DNA of 64,000 bases from Cryptosporidium bovis (GCA_009768925.2 VHIT02000002.1:646451-710450), one strand, 5' to 3'. Shown: positions 46,970-57,634, counted from the stretch's first letter. Numbers and translations: made by a program. Notes: a model not told the origin generated them from the letters alone.

Positions 46970-48925
46970 TCATAGACGGTAGCCTTTTGTGGGCGTGTAT
47001 ATTCCTCTATGCCGGATTTCACTGTAGCTCTCGCGTATCTGTGACTGTATAGTGGTCTCTGTAGGTGCCTGAACTACTATCCTTCTTTGCTGTGCAACAC
47101 CGATACAGTTACCAACTAGTCTTTTTCCCGTTTGAGTGCTACCCTTTGTATCACACCCTTGGTTGCGACCGGACGCGACTGCTGCACCGGAAAGGTCCCT
47201 TTTTACGTTCATTCCGTATCTCTGTATTTCATCAGGTTTGATACTTCTGAGAGCTTCAAGTATGTCATAAGAACTCGGTCTGTTATCTGGTTTCCTCTCG
47301 AAACATCTCGAAAGAATATTAATTATTTTCGGGTGAAACCACTTTGGAATCTTAGGTTTTTGTTTTCCTACAATTATTGCATTTACAACATCTTCGTTAG
47401 ACTTGTAATCGAAAAATGGTATTGGAGCTCCAAATATCTCTAAAAGACAACATGCGATTGCCCAGACGTCAGACTTCTCGTCTATTGACTTCCCTATGAA
47501 GAAACATTCAGGTGCCATATACCTTGGTGAACCACCGTTTTCATCCAAAATTATACCAGGAGTGTTTGATTTAGTTATAATATTCATTGTTCTTGCCTGC
47601 CCAAAATCACAAAGTTTTATATTATTCTGACTGTCCAAGATAACATTTGCAGTTTTAATATCTCTGTGTATCATCTTGCTACTATGAATGAAATAAACAG
47701 CATCACATAACTGCCTAGAGATTTTTAGACGGTCTGAAGCAGAAACAGCAACTTTATTTTCATACAATAGTTCAAATAGATTCCCATTTGATAAGTACTC
47801 GGTAATTATAGCGTAAAACCCAGGCTCTAAGCATACACCAATATAAGAACAAATATTTGGGTGTTTAAGTGAGCGATACGCATAAACCTCCCTCTCTAAA
47901 GACTTGAAGTGCTCTTCCGCTACTCTACTCTCGTTGTCAAACTTCCAGCGCTTAACGGCAACATCTCTATTTGCCCATGGACCTGTTTTTATCTTTCCTT
48001 TGAATACGACACCAAATGTTCCTCTTTGGGTTGCTGGTTCTAAAACAAGGTCCTCCATCCTGATATATTCAGTTTTTTTTAGTCTCTGCAGAACACCATC
48101 ACTTGCATCTGGAACTCTTTCTATTAAATCCTTTTTTACCTCTATAATATGATTATTTGATGTTACCTGAGAAAACATTTTTGTTTTGTTGTCTAAAGGC
48201 ATATCCTTCGACTGGTTTACCTCTTTGGTCTCTTCCTTCTTCAATTCAAAGTCTTTAAAGTGATTTTCCTGAATTTTTCGGTTATTTAATCTGTAAATTT
48301 GGTCCGAAGTACCAGTCATTAAGTATCCCTGACCTTGATTCCGTATTACCTTTGAATTGTTTCTATTGATTTCATCTACACGGTTCATACTAGAATAATT
48401 ATTGCCATTATTAGTATTCAAAAATGGAACAACCGTTTTCTCATTTATGTTGCTATCAATAGCTTTAGTATAAGTTATTGATGCCATGTGTGAAGAATGT
48501 GGAGATGAATAAATAACAGGCATGCTTTGTTTGTAATTGCTACACTTAAAGGAAGTGGTCGGTATGTTTGGACAATCATGCCTTGAATACATAGATGAAG
48601 TTGTTGTGGTTGTACCGTAGTTTTGGCCTAATAATAAATTAGGCTCTCTGTCATATCTTATATATTGCATTCTAGATATTGGTAACAAAGAAACATATCG
48701 TACATTTTTTGGTGTTTGCGGCGGCGTGTAATTCTGTGATAAAATTGGGCGCTGATTATAACATTTAAAATCCAAGTCATTGTAATACTTTTGAGCACAT
48801 ACTCTCTCAGAAACTGTACTCATATCATTTGAATTACTCTCAATGTTACTAAATACAATACGATCAAAGCACTTGCTCTGCTGCAGCATTGCAGTGGAAA
48901 TAGCCCTACTTGCACCATTATGCAT
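46970..48925 (-). CDS. Tyrosine-kinase-like (TKL) protein kinase
   Basis: This 651-residue protein has a disordered N-terminal half (to about residue 285, Asn/Ser/Tyr-rich) and a kinase domain at about 290-565. Visible elements are the Gly-loop RGTFGVVFKG (301-310), the VAVK Lys325, the alpha-C Glu in LEREVYAYRS, HRDIKTAN with Asp422, DFG 440-442, the activation segment ending GGSPRYMAPE, and DVWAIACCLLEIF. All catalytic residues are present. The HRDIKTAN/GSPRYMAPE signature is that of the TKL group (MLK/Raf-like), which Cryptosporidium retains in small number. Phosphorylation of Ser/Thr is expected. The C-terminal 85 residues are basic and unstructured. Substrates are unknown. Confidence 0.93.
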   Translation of the reverse strand: MHNGASRAISTAMLQQSKCFDRIVFSNIESNSNDMSTVSERVCAQKYYNDLDFKCYNQRPILSQNYTPPQTPKNVRYVSLLPISRMQYIRYDREPNLLLGQNYGTTTTTSSMYSRHDCPNIPTTSFKCSNYKQSMPVIYSSPHSSHMASITYTKAIDSNINEKTVVPFLNTNNGNNYSSMNRVDEINRNNSKVIRNQGQGYLMTGTSDQIYRLNNRKIQENHFKDFELKKEETKEVNQSKDMPLDNKTKMFSQVTSNNHIIEVKKDLIERVPDASDGVLQRLKKTEYIRMEDLVLEPATQRGTFGVVFKGKIKTGPWANRDVAVKRWKFDNESRVAEEHFKSLEREVYAYRSLKHPNICSYIGVCLEPGFYAIITEYLSNGNLFELLYENKVAVSASDRLKISRQLCDAVYFIHSSKMIHRDIKTANVILDSQNNIKLCDFGQARTMNIITKSNTPGIILDENGGSPRYMAPECFFIGKSIDEKSDVWAIACCLLEIFGAPIPFFDYKSNEDVVNAIIVGKQKPKIPKWFHPKIINILSRCFERKPDNRPSSYDILEALRSIKPDEIQRYGMNVKRDLSGAAVASGRNQGCDTKGSTQTGKRLVGNCIGVAQQRRIVVQAPTETTIQSQIRESYSEIRHRGIYTPTKGYRL

Positions 48926-49471
48926 AATAATTAAAGCATAATAACTCCTTTAACTCCCTATTATTTCCCTAAAATTTACAATTTCTATATTTTCTTTAAC
49001 TCTGGCTTCATTCATTACTACACCAAAAACAAGTATTCCACGTGAATACATAACGTTATGTCTTTCTTGTGGGTCTATTATCTCCTAAATAATTTTTGCA
49101 CAAGATTTGTTACCCTTACCAACACTTATCCTTTTTATCTTCTTCTTACTCCCTGTTTAGTACCGCATAATTTTAACGATAATCCTGTGAATATTTAATT
49201 TTACGGCTATATAACTGGAAATAGGCGCAATATCGTTTAATTTATTAGTTATGTTAGATTGTCCAAACTCTCTTAAGGTTATATATGTCGGTTTAACTTT
49301 GTTCAGCGACAACCAAATTAGTTCCTCATATTTTATTCAAGGCAAGTTGTCTATGCATACTTCTTAATTCTCAGCATATTAGTAATTAGATTGTTCGGAA
49401 AGCCTGAGGTCACAAGTTCGCATTCTTTCCCCAAAAATTGTTTCCACTGCAAGGACTAAAGTCCCTATATC
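48926..49471. other. Divergent promoter region
   Basis: About 545 bp between the kinase start (minus) and the R-SNARE-like gene (plus). No open frame of note and no recognisable RNA gene; AT-rich with scattered poly-T. Confidence 0.5.
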
Positions 49472-50118
49472 ATGTTTGAAGGTATTAAGTTGGAAGGACA
49501 ATAATTATGTAAGTCAGTCTACTGTTTGTATTTACTAACTAAACTTCTAGTAAGGTATTTATTAAAAATGATTTTTCAGGTAATTTGCTATTTGTTATTT
49601 TAACTGAATTCATAGACATCGTGAAAGTAAATGATTTCATTGATAAATTAAAGTGCCTTTCACATACAAACTCATTGGTTCTTGAAAAATCTTTGGGTAA
49701 TGAAGAAGTTTTGGATTATATTAATATTGCTAATGCAGAAAATTCTCATAAAGACATGTTGAACAATGCCTTGCGCTTGGTTCTTTCTGGACCTAAAATA
49801 GTAGAGGCCATGCTAACTCCGCAAGGACATATAAAGCAGTCCCCCCAACAAAGATTGGATAATATCCACCTTTGTGTGGAGGACATTAAATTCTCAGTAA
49901 AAGGGGCAATAACAGCTATACTTAATAATTGCGAAGATTTAGAGGTATTGGAAAGAAATGCAGCAAAAATCCTGAACGAGGCATCTTTATTTATTAGATC
50001 AAAAAATTCAATGAAAGAAAAGGCAATATTCACATCGAAGGTAATACTGTTGCCAATAGCTATAACCTTATTCTCATTTATAAGTGGGGGTCTCGTGCAT
50101 TTAGGCCGAAAAAAGTGA
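49472..50118 (+). CDS. R-SNARE-like tail-anchored protein with 5' intron (model)
   Basis: The long frame 49585-50118 lacks an early ATG. My model is exon 1 49472-49481 (MFEG split codon), a 98-bp intron (GTATTA...TTTTTCAG, with TTACTAAC branch-like sequence inside) and exon 2 from 49580, giving 182 residues. The C-terminal part has the VAMP/longin R-SNARE layout: DNIHLCVEDIKFSVKGAI, then TAILNNCEDLEVLERNAAKI, then SLFIRSKNSMKEK, a membrane helix (about 156-175) and a short lumenal tail HLGRKK. At the zero layer the usual Arg is replaced: ILARGE of canonical VAMPs reads ILNNCE, Asn120. The family assignment is good; the first exon is a guess and another 5' exon may exist. Confidence 0.6.
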
Positions 50119-50215
50119 TTTATTTCAAAAATTAAATCTAAAAATACTAATAAACTATACAAAACCCACCAACGATCCAGGTCCAGGGGTGATCCGGATA
50201 TCCAACCTGGAAACA

Positions 50216-52129
50216 CTAACATTCAATATCGCTTACAGTCGAATTTTTGTACTTGTTATATGCAACGATACATGCTATCAAATTAGCTACTACTCCAACC
50301 CCGGGAAAGGCGTATATAATCGCCATTCCAGGTCTAGTTATACCTGTAATTTGTAGAATAGCCCCTGGTAATAAACTTCCTAGAGCAAATCCGAAAATAT
50401 GATATGTAACCATTGTGACTGTTGCAGCAAATTGTCTCATATTGGGCTGAACAACGCCGACACTTATCCCTGTTATTGGTGGAACAAGAAATGAACCAAA
50501 AAAGAGCAGCCCCCATATCCCAACAATCGTAACGATGAAGTTGTCTACAATTAATGCAAGAATCCCTGAAAAAGTTGCAAGTGTTGAAGAGGCAGTGCAG
50601 AAAAGCATTGTGAAAAATAATCCTTGTTTGTTTTTGTATCCACCGATATAGTCTATTAAAAATCCAGAAAGAATGATACCCGTTGAAGGTGCAATGACAG
50701 CAGTAGCAGAAAATGACATAAATATTATCCCATCGCTTGTGCTATAGACTTGTTGTAGATATCTTGTGGTCCAGTATTGAACAGAAGTGACAGCATAGTA
50801 AATTACAGAAAGTAATACAACCGAAAGTATGTAGATTGAATTTTTAATCAGCCCCTTACAACTTTCGACCGCAGCAAATCCTCCAAAAATACTAACCTTT
50901 GAATCATTCTTACTTTCATCAATTTCTAAATTAATAGAATCTTTATTTACTTCACTCTGACTTTTAGATCTTGGAATGCAAATGGTTAAATTATTAGCGG
51001 TTCCAAATAAAGATGTTGAACTGGAAATAGTTGCAGTATTTTCGACAGAATCGACTTCATTCGAGTTCGAATTCACTTGTTCATCCACATTGTTTTTTGG
51101 TGATTTATCTTCATCATGGGCATTGAGTGTGGTACCCTTATAGTCAGCAGATTTAGATGACAATCTGGTATCGAACCTAATTGATGGCAAATTAAAGGCA
51201 ATATTTCCACCTTTGGCAGAATTTTGCAAACATCCAACAGCCCCCTGTTTCTTTGTTAGAACTACTGAACTATCCGGAGTTTCAATAAGTTCCGTTGAAC
51301 ATGAAGAAGGAAAAGAATTTCTATTTCTTGATTTTGAGTCAGAATTTCCACTACTAATATTTATAGTCAGTAAACTTTTGTCATTATTGGTGGAATCCTC
51401 ATTGTTCATTTCTAACTCCAAATCAAAAGTCTCAGAATTTAAATATGATACATTGAAATACTCACTTTTTGTGAACATAAGAAAAATTGACATAAGAAAC
51501 AGCATTACACAAGGTAGCAAAAGTGAAAATCTCCACCCATTTTTATGGTGTTCCATTGAAAATCCAGTTATTAAGTATCCAATGGCAACCCCGATAACCA
51601 TTGTAACTTGTGAAGCTCCCATCCATGCTGTTAACCTGTTTGGAGGTGTGAACTCATCTACCCAAACTGGAATGTAAATACTTAGAGGTGCCTGCATAGA
51701 ACCCATCATTATTCTAGAAACATAAAGTACCGTACTTGAGGTTGAGGTCAACAACAATGAAAGTGCAAGAGATAAAAAAAATAGAGATACAACTATAATC
51801 CACTTTTGGCTGTACTTTTGAAGGGGGTTATTCATTATTAATGCTGTTGCCATCGCAGAGAGGTATGGCAAAGCACCTAGAATCCCAAGTTTCATTTCAT
51901 CAAGACCGAATTCCTCTGTAATCATTCCAAGAAGAACAGGCATTGCACCAGTGTCATAGTTTCTAAGTATTTGTGCAGTTAATAACCAGGCAAAAACAAG
52001 TCTAATGGCATGTGGGTGTTTTTCGTATCTCTTTCGTCTACGACAATTACCTTTAATAGTAAATTCACATGATGGAACACCCCCTCCCTTATCCAACTCA
52101 TATTTTGAGTCGTCTTTGATAGATTGCAT
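50216..52129 (-). CDS. Major facilitator superfamily transporter
   Basis: The protein is 637 residues long. Two six-helix halves lie at about residues 40-245 and 425-625, split by a long Ser/Asn/Lys-rich cytosolic loop (about 245-420). Family features in helices 2-5 include the YLSAMATALIMNNPLQKYSQ region, SRIMMGSMQAPLSIYIPVWV and GASQVTMVIGVAIGYLI, patterns like those of spinster-type and other organic-solute MFS carriers. There is an additional acidic/basic cytosolic N-terminus. The substrate cannot be read from sequence. Spinster homologues carry sphingosine-1-phosphate or lysolipids; other apicomplexan MFS carry sugars, amino acids or folate. The gene is convergent with the R-SNARE-like gene. 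Confidence 0.85.
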   Translation of the reverse strand: MQSIKDDSKYELDKGGGVPSCEFTIKGNCRRRKRYEKHPHAIRLVFAWLLTAQILRNYDTGAMPVLLGMITEEFGLDEMKLGILGALPYLSAMATALIMNNPLQKYSQKWIIVVSLFFLSLALSLLLTSTSSTVLYVSRIMMGSMQAPLSIYIPVWVDEFTPPNRLTAWMGASQVTMVIGVAIGYLITGFSMEHHKNGWRFSLLLPCVMLFLMSIFLMFTKSEYFNVSYLNSETFDLELEMNNEDSTNNDKSLLTINISSGNSDSKSRNRNSFPSSCSTELIETPDSSVVLTKKQGAVGCLQNSAKGGNIAFNLPSIRFDTRLSSKSADYKGTTLNAHDEDKSPKNNVDEQVNSNSNEVDSVENTATISSSTSLFGTANNLTICIPRSKSQSEVNKDSINLEIDESKNDSKVSIFGGFAAVESCKGLIKNSIYILSVVLLSVIYYAVTSVQYWTTRYLQQVYSTSDGIIFMSFSATAVIAPSTGIILSGFLIDYIGGYKNKQGLFFTMLFCTASSTLATFSGILALIVDNFIVTIVGIWGLLFFGSFLVPPITGISVGVVQPNMRQFAATVTMVTYHIFGFALGSLLPGAILQITGITRPGMAIIYAFPGVGVVANLIACIVAYNKYKNSTVSDIEC

Positions 52130-52280
52130 TTTAAATGGGGTAACAAATCATCTTAATGTTCCTGATACCCTTGTTTTCCCTTTTTTTATGTTAAGGGGAT
52201 TAATTTGTTATTAGACATTTTTACAAATGTGTCTTACCGCCTACCTTGACAACACCAAAATAGTGGCCGCACTCAAAAGA

Positions 52281-53159
52281 TTATAAACAAGGGAAACCTA
52301 TCTTGAATTTAGTTTCTGAATTAACCGAAATTACACTTACAACGACTCCAGACTTTTCGGAAAGAACATTTCTTTCAATTGAAAAATTTTCATGTGGTTG
52401 TCTCGAAATGAATAACATCGAATTTTTCTCCGAGTCCTGATTGCTTGTATTGATTACATAGCGTATTCGTTCTTCAAACCGTTGCTTTCTTTCCTTGTGT
52501 TTTCTATTCATTATTATATGCGGCTTGTGGTTTTCAATACTAAATACCTTGAAATTATTACTTTTATTGAACCCTAGGTTGTCTCCGATTTTGATATTTT
52601 CCTTTAAGTTTATAGGTTTTAGACTATACCCGGATCTTCTTGTGAAGGAATAGGATAAATATTCACTTAGTTTTAATGATGCAATAGATCCACTCAAAAT
52701 ACTATTGTAAACATACATTATAGGAGTTTGGACCCATTCAGAAAGTGAATTACTCCAAGAAAAAAGCAAAAGGCTCCCACGTTCAACTAAGAATAGCATT
52801 TCCTCCGAAGTTAATAAGCGTCCATTATTATGAATTTTGTCAAAGGACAGTTTGCCCATCATTTCATTAGTCATTATCCTTAAAATAAACTTATTAAGGT
52901 ATATTGAAGAGCTATTCGAACAGATAGCTTTCCCGGAAGTGTAAATTGTAAAACATAAGAGTGAGGCAGTACCATCAGCTTTATTTGAAAGTTCGAGTGT
53001 AATTCCTATAGACTTTGATTTGGAAATAGCAAATTCCCATGTTTCTTCATCGAGAATGTAAATCTTATCACGATTGAGATAAAATGGATCCCCCCATAGA
53101 TGTCTAATTTGAGAACAAAATTTGTTGCATTCCGTTTCTATATTAATGTAATTCTCCAT
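52281..53159 (-). CDS. tRNA-splicing endonuclease subunit TSEN54-like
   Basis: The protein is 292 residues long. The central motif LLTSEEMLFLVERGSLLLF (about 115-133) aligns with the TSEN54 N-terminal domain signature (L-x-P-E-E-A-L-Y-L-L-E-x-G-S-I-x-L-F). YLSYSFTRRSGYSLKP (about 166-181) matches the following Y-x-V-F-S-H-L-K-R-L-G-Y. RHLWGDPFYLNRDKIYIL corresponds to the upstream segment. TSEN54 is the structural subunit that positions pre-tRNA for intron cleavage by TSEN2 and TSEN34. The protein is shorter than the human one (526) mainly in the middle; no catalytic triad is expected in this subunit. The C-terminal third resembles nothing well but could be the reduced nuclease-like fold. Confidence 0.7.
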   Translation of the reverse strand: MENYINIETECNKFCSQIRHLWGDPFYLNRDKIYILDEETWEFAISKSKSIGITLELSNKADGTASLLCFTIYTSGKAICSNSSSIYLNKFILRIMTNEMMGKLSFDKIHNNGRLLTSEEMLFLVERGSLLLFSWSNSLSEWVQTPIMYVYNSILSGSIASLKLSEYLSYSFTRRSGYSLKPINLKENIKIGDNLGFNKSNNFKVFSIENHKPHIIMNRKHKERKQRFEERIRYVINTSNQDSEKNSMLFISRQPHENFSIERNVLSEKSGVVVSVISVNSETKFKIGFPCL

Positions 53160-53629
53160 TAGGAATTCCAGACGCTAAGAGAAATGTAAAAAAAATTAGT
53201 AGTTAAATAGGATTAGTTTTGATAAAACCATAATTAACGAGGATTGCATAAACGTCTAATAATGAGATTATATTTCTTTAAATAAATATTCTTAGTAAAT
53301 TATAGTAAAAAAATTACTATATTTGCCTTTGAATATATATTCAATGATAAGACGAATATTTTTTTGGTTGAATATTTTCTACAAAGTTTATTCAGACTCC
53401 AATTTACTATATATAAATTTCGCTTACATTATCAATACCTATAAAAAAATTATTTTCCCCATACATTTAGATATCAAATACCATTCAGTTTGCTCTTGTT
53501 TCACAAAGCAAGTGTAATTTATATTAGGAGAAACTAATTAAGCACGGAAAAAAAGAAAAATTCTCACTGAAAAGTAATTATCTCCCCACAAACATTAAAT
53601 GCGCAATTAAATTTTAACTATTAAATCGA
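53160..53629. other. Divergent intergenic region
   Basis: About 470 bp of AT-rich sequence between TSEN54-like (minus) and TRAPPC9-like (plus). A 57-codon ATG frame at 53344 looks hydrophobic but compositionally random. No gene is supported. Confidence 0.55.
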
Positions 53630-56600
53630 ATGGAACTTGATATAAACTGTACAATAAGTGATGCATCATATATAAAAGTATTATTTCTAAGTCACGATGA
53701 AAAGAATACATCTTTTCTCAGAACTATATCAGATACTATTAGGGATGAAATATTAAGCCTTTCAAAAAGCTTCTTTAAAGATGTAAACGAAAAGGGCTTT
53801 TGGGATAATATTTTAAATTATCGTTCTGAGCATGAAACAAATATCCCCTCATTAAGGTTTTTTTTTGATGACATTTACTTAAGCAACATTAATCAAATAT
53901 CCATAAAAGATGACTATTCAATCGGTGTATATATAATAATTGCCTATGATTTGAACACATTAGAAGAAAAAGAATTTTATGAAATAATTGATAAATTTAG
54001 GGCTGAATTATCAATTGCATATAGGATCTTATTAAAAAGCAATTATGATGTTACTGATAAAATTGAGATTAAGTCACTTGAAACGGGTGACTGTTTAACA
54101 TATTCGTTGAGTGGATTTGCAAAGAAAGTATTGTTAAATACAATTATAAAAATCGACTCTGAAATAAAAAAATCGATTGAAACAATTTCAAGTAACTTTA
54201 CAAATAAACTTGAAATATCTAGTGGGCAAGATTTAATAAACATAAATAAGAAGAAATTTATTGCTGAACTTTATTTATTACTTGGTCTTCCTATTTCTTC
54301 TGCAATGTATTATAATAATGCAATTGAATTGATTGAGGAGTATAATCCAAAATTATTTTCTGAACTTTCATTTTGTATTCAAGGACAAGCTTCATTATTA
54401 TTCCTCTTCTACAAACTACACGATTCACCTGAAGGTTGGTGGGAGGTTGGTTCTAATTCAATTAACTCTTTCATTCAAGAATTACCTGTACCAATACAAC
54501 CAGCTTTCCACTCGATCCAATCGAATAATTTTTCAGCTTTAGATTCTATTATAATAAACCAATCAAGGAAATTTTTATTATTCGATATAATTCATAAAAA
54601 ACTCTCAGTAGCACTGAACTTCATGTACAAGGCAAGCCGTATAAATGGTCCACTTATTTTTGACTCGCATTTTCAAGCTCTTGAAACAGACGAATTAATT
54701 GTTCACATATATAAGATGGTTCTTATGAAATCACGTTTTTTGTTGGAAAATGTTGTCACTTCACATTTTGAAAGAAAACTAATCGTTGATTTCTTAGATC
54801 CATATCTGAATTCAATTGAACAGACATCAAAGGTTATCCCAAAGAAATTCATTAAAAACTACTCTTTATTTTTGCTTGGTTGTGTTGATGTGCTTAAATT
54901 GGTTAAATGTTATAGAAAAGTTGGAATCATATTGATCCAATTGTCGCAGCTCTTTTTGAAGCACAAACTATTTGGATTAAGTTTCAATGTTTCATGTGTT
55001 ACATACGATTGGTATTCAAACATTTATTCTAATGAACAAATAAATAATACTAAGATGATTCAAAATCTCATTTTTGTAATAAAGAGTTACAAAGACTCAT
55101 GTCTTAAACATGATTTATGTGCTTTTTGTTATACTGAAATGAACCCTAACATTATTCTCAGAGACGCATACTTTTGCATGCCAGCACATTTCAATATTGT
55201 TAAAGACGATATAAACAACTACTTAGTATCGAATAAACAATATTTAAACAACAATTATATGCAATATCTAGCAATTTATAAACATGATTTGGCACTAAAG
55301 TATCCTGTACTCCACTCGAAAATGAGTTATGCATCATCAGAAAGTGATTTTCAATTAAATACACAATTGGAGTTATTGTTGTATCTAAGACCATTTATTA
55401 ACAGCTTTGTTCGGTATGGAATACATTCAATGCTTCAAACATACAGAAGGTACAATAACAATGCAAAAAAAAAAGTCACATCAAGTTCATACCCTGCAAG
55501 ATATGAGATGCTAGTTTTATTCCATATCTTGGAATCAACGATTTATTATGGATGCCCTTCGAGATCAATATCAATATTATCTACATTGCTTGAAAAGATT
55601 ATTTATTTTCCACCATTATATGATTTAGAGGTATTCACAACAATCCAGTCAAAATGCATCGACACGTTATCAATATTGAGTAGCAATCTCCAATCCCCAT
55701 TTATAAAGACACCACTATATACTCTAACTACAAGCAAACAAAAAGGTTTCACATCCATAGAATCAATGAATATTTCGATTTCAAATGTGATTATTCATTC
55801 TATGCATTTACTTTTACTATTTAATATTTCATGTGAGACATCTTCAGTACCAACTGAGCCATGTGACAAATGCACGAATAGAATAAAATGTACATGTGTT
55901 CTAAATCAAATAAAAAATAGTTTTTGCCCCAACTGTGACTTCTTTACTAACAATATTCCAGGCTTGCCGTCAATGGTATTCCAAACATCAAATCCTAATA
56001 TTTATTTTGAGGGCCAAAGCTTTGGAAATAAATACGACTGGATCCCTATTCAAGAGAGGAACCCGAACTACAAAAATTCTTTATTGTCTAGAAATAGTGT
56101 TAAACATCAAGATTCAAATCCATTTCTTTATGATCCTTTTGAAAAAAAGTTGACAATTAAAGAGTATTGTGATGGAAAAGATCTACAGGACTCGCAATCA
56201 ACAAGCATATTGTGGGAAGTTGGGAGGAAATACACTGTTTATGTTGGACTATTTAATCCTTTTTTAATACCACTCATTCTAGATTGCTTCAGTTTGATAG
56301 TGGAAGGAGATGTATCTTGTGACATTTACCCTGTGTCAGTGGTTGTACCCCCCACGCCACGATTCTCCATTCCAGGTTGTGAAGTAAAGGTGGCGATAAA
56401 TGTCATTCCTAGGAACCCTGGGAATTTTACGATTATTGGTATTACATACAAGTTTTCAGGTATTGTATATGTAAACTTTGGTGCAAAGTCATTATTCACA
56501 AATAATAGAGGTCCATTAATGCCATATATGAACGTTTTTGCAATACCAAAATTGGAAAGTGATATTTGTGTAAAGTACAATGAAACCGATATAAAATGTG

Positions 56601-57634
56601 ATTTAGGAGATGAATTTGGTGGAAAAATAGAAATAAAAAATATTATAAAGGTTCCAGATGAACAAAAAAATCAATTTTATTTTGAAAATACTTACATAAT
56701 GGTTGAGAAAAACAGCTATACATCTGGTATAGTTTCAGATTTAGATATTAATTATGAGAAATGCGGATTTTTCGTTAGAATGAGTTACTTCGAGCTAACC
56801 AGGGCCAAGCGTTTCAGGTTCCTTTTGCAAACAAAGTTTATTTATAAACACAAAACTATTATGTTTTCGACTATTTTTATACTAACATCAAGAAACTTTG
56901 GATTTCCGAGGATAAAAAATTCTTCTTTAATCCCAAAATTGCAATACGGCCCAATGATGCAACATTTTTCGTCAAGTAGATGGGTAATAAACAAGGTTTG
57001 GTTAGTATTGGACGTTGAAAAAAATTCTAAACTTTTTCCCATAGGACTTTCTTTTTCAGAGCGATTTTCAAAGAACAGAATAACAATTCCAAAAGACATT
57101 GATTGTTATCGTTGGGTCATAGAAACACCATTAGACCTCATTTATAAAACTGACAATGAACCTGAGTTTATTAATTGGTCTTCACATTTGCCTAATTCAT
57201 CTGTCGATGCTAATGAGTCGAGTATAATACAACAAGGCAAACTATTTATAGGTAAAATCTCACAGGAGTTCCAGTCAAGTTATATTTTCAATGTTTGCAT
57301 TGACTATAATGGAGTCGAAGTTCAAAATAACTCTATTCTACCAATTTTTTCATCGGTTTGTATAAAGGTAAGCGCAGAAGATGTGAAGGCTACTAAAAAA
57401 AAAAGAACAATAAAACTAGTGCCTATAGGTGAGACTGCAAAAATAAAACAAATATATTTAGAATACCATGACGACTATATAACTAATTCCGGGTTGACCT
57501 GGCTTTACTTTTCCATCATTGGGCTTGAAAAGAAAACATTTGAATGGATGATTGGTGTTGAAGAAACAGATTTGACTTCGAATGAAACGATATTTCACTG
57601 GAAAAGCGAGCTTCTTTCAATTTCATTTACTTGA
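53630..57634 (+). CDS. TRAPP II subunit TRAPPC9/Trs120-like
   Basis: The protein is 1334 residues long. The N-terminal 130 residues and the block KKFIAELYLLLGLPISSAMY (about 208-227) with NNAIELIEEY resemble the Trs120 helical region that records pathway cargo. A central part contains a Cys cluster (CDKCTNRIKCTC...CPNC, about 745-765) that is unusual. From about 860 the beta-sandwich typical of TRAPPC9/Trs120 follows, with YTVYVGLFNPFLIPLILDCF and PGCEVKVAINVIPRNPGNFT. TRAPPII activates Rab11/Ypt31-type GTPases at the late Golgi. TRAPPC9 versus TRAPPC10 is not settled by the motifs I see. The stop overlaps the opposing PPAT gene by 8 bp. Confidence 0.7.
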   Translation: MELDINCTISDASYIKVLFLSHDEKNTSFLRTISDTIRDEILSLSKSFFKDVNEKGFWDNILNYRSEHETNIPSLRFFFDDIYLSNINQISIKDDYSIGVYIIIAYDLNTLEEKEFYEIIDKFRAELSIAYRILLKSNYDVTDKIEIKSLETGDCLTYSLSGFAKKVLLNTIIKIDSEIKKSIETISSNFTNKLEISSGQDLININKKKFIAELYLLLGLPISSAMYYNNAIELIEEYNPKLFSELSFCIQGQASLLFLFYKLHDSPEGWWEVGSNSINSFIQELPVPIQPAFHSIQSNNFSALDSIIINQSRKFLLFDIIHKKLSVALNFMYKASRINGPLIFDSHFQALETDELIVHIYKMVLMKSRFLLENVVTSHFERKLIVDFLDPYLNSIEQTSKVIPKKFIKNYSLFLLGCVDVLKLVKCYRKVGIILIQLSQLFLKHKLFGLSFNVSCVTYDWYSNIYSNEQINNTKMIQNLIFVIKSYKDSCLKHDLCAFCYTEMNPNIILRDAYFCMPAHFNIVKDDINNYLVSNKQYLNNNYMQYLAIYKHDLALKYPVLHSKMSYASSESDFQLNTQLELLLYLRPFINSFVRYGIHSMLQTYRRYNNNAKKKVTSSSYPARYEMLVLFHILESTIYYGCPSRSISILSTLLEKIIYFPPLYDLEVFTTIQSKCIDTLSILSSNLQSPFIKTPLYTLTTSKQKGFTSIESMNISISNVIIHSMHLLLLFNISCETSSVPTEPCDKCTNRIKCTCVLNQIKNSFCPNCDFFTNNIPGLPSMVFQTSNPNIYFEGQSFGNKYDWIPIQERNPNYKNSLLSRNSVKHQDSNPFLYDPFEKKLTIKEYCDGKDLQDSQSTSILWEVGRKYTVYVGLFNPFLIPLILDCFSLIVEGDVSCDIYPVSVVVPPTPRFSIPGCEVKVAINVIPRNPGNFTIIGITYKFSGIVYVNFGAKSLFTNNRGPLMPYMNVFAIPKLESDICVKYNETDIKCDLGDEFGGKIEIKNIIKVPDEQKNQFYFENTYIMVEKNSYTSGIVSDLDINYEKCGFFVRMSYFELTRAKRFRFLLQTKFIYKHKTIMFSTIFILTSRNFGFPRIKNSSLIPKLQYGPMMQHFSSSRWVINKVWLVLDVEKNSKLFPIGLSFSERFSKNRITIPKDIDCYRWVIETPLDLIYKTDNEPEFINWSSHLPNSSVDANESSIIQQGKLFIGKISQEFQSSYIFNVCIDYNGVEVQNNSILPIFSSVCIKVSAEDVKATKKKRTIKLVPIGETAKIKQIYLEYHDDYITNSGLTWLYFSIIGLEKKTFEWMIGVEETDLTSNETIFHWKSELLSISFT

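Noticed and set aside
49400..49440. GGTCACAAGTTCGCATTC resembles a tRNA T-arm
   Set aside because: No cloverleaf partner, acceptor stem or anticodon arm can be drawn around it.
53344..53517. 57-codon ATG frame between TSEN54-like and TRAPPC9-like genes
   Set aside because: Hydrophobic and Lys/Ile/Tyr/Asn-rich as expected from AT-rich chance sequence; no conservation evidence.
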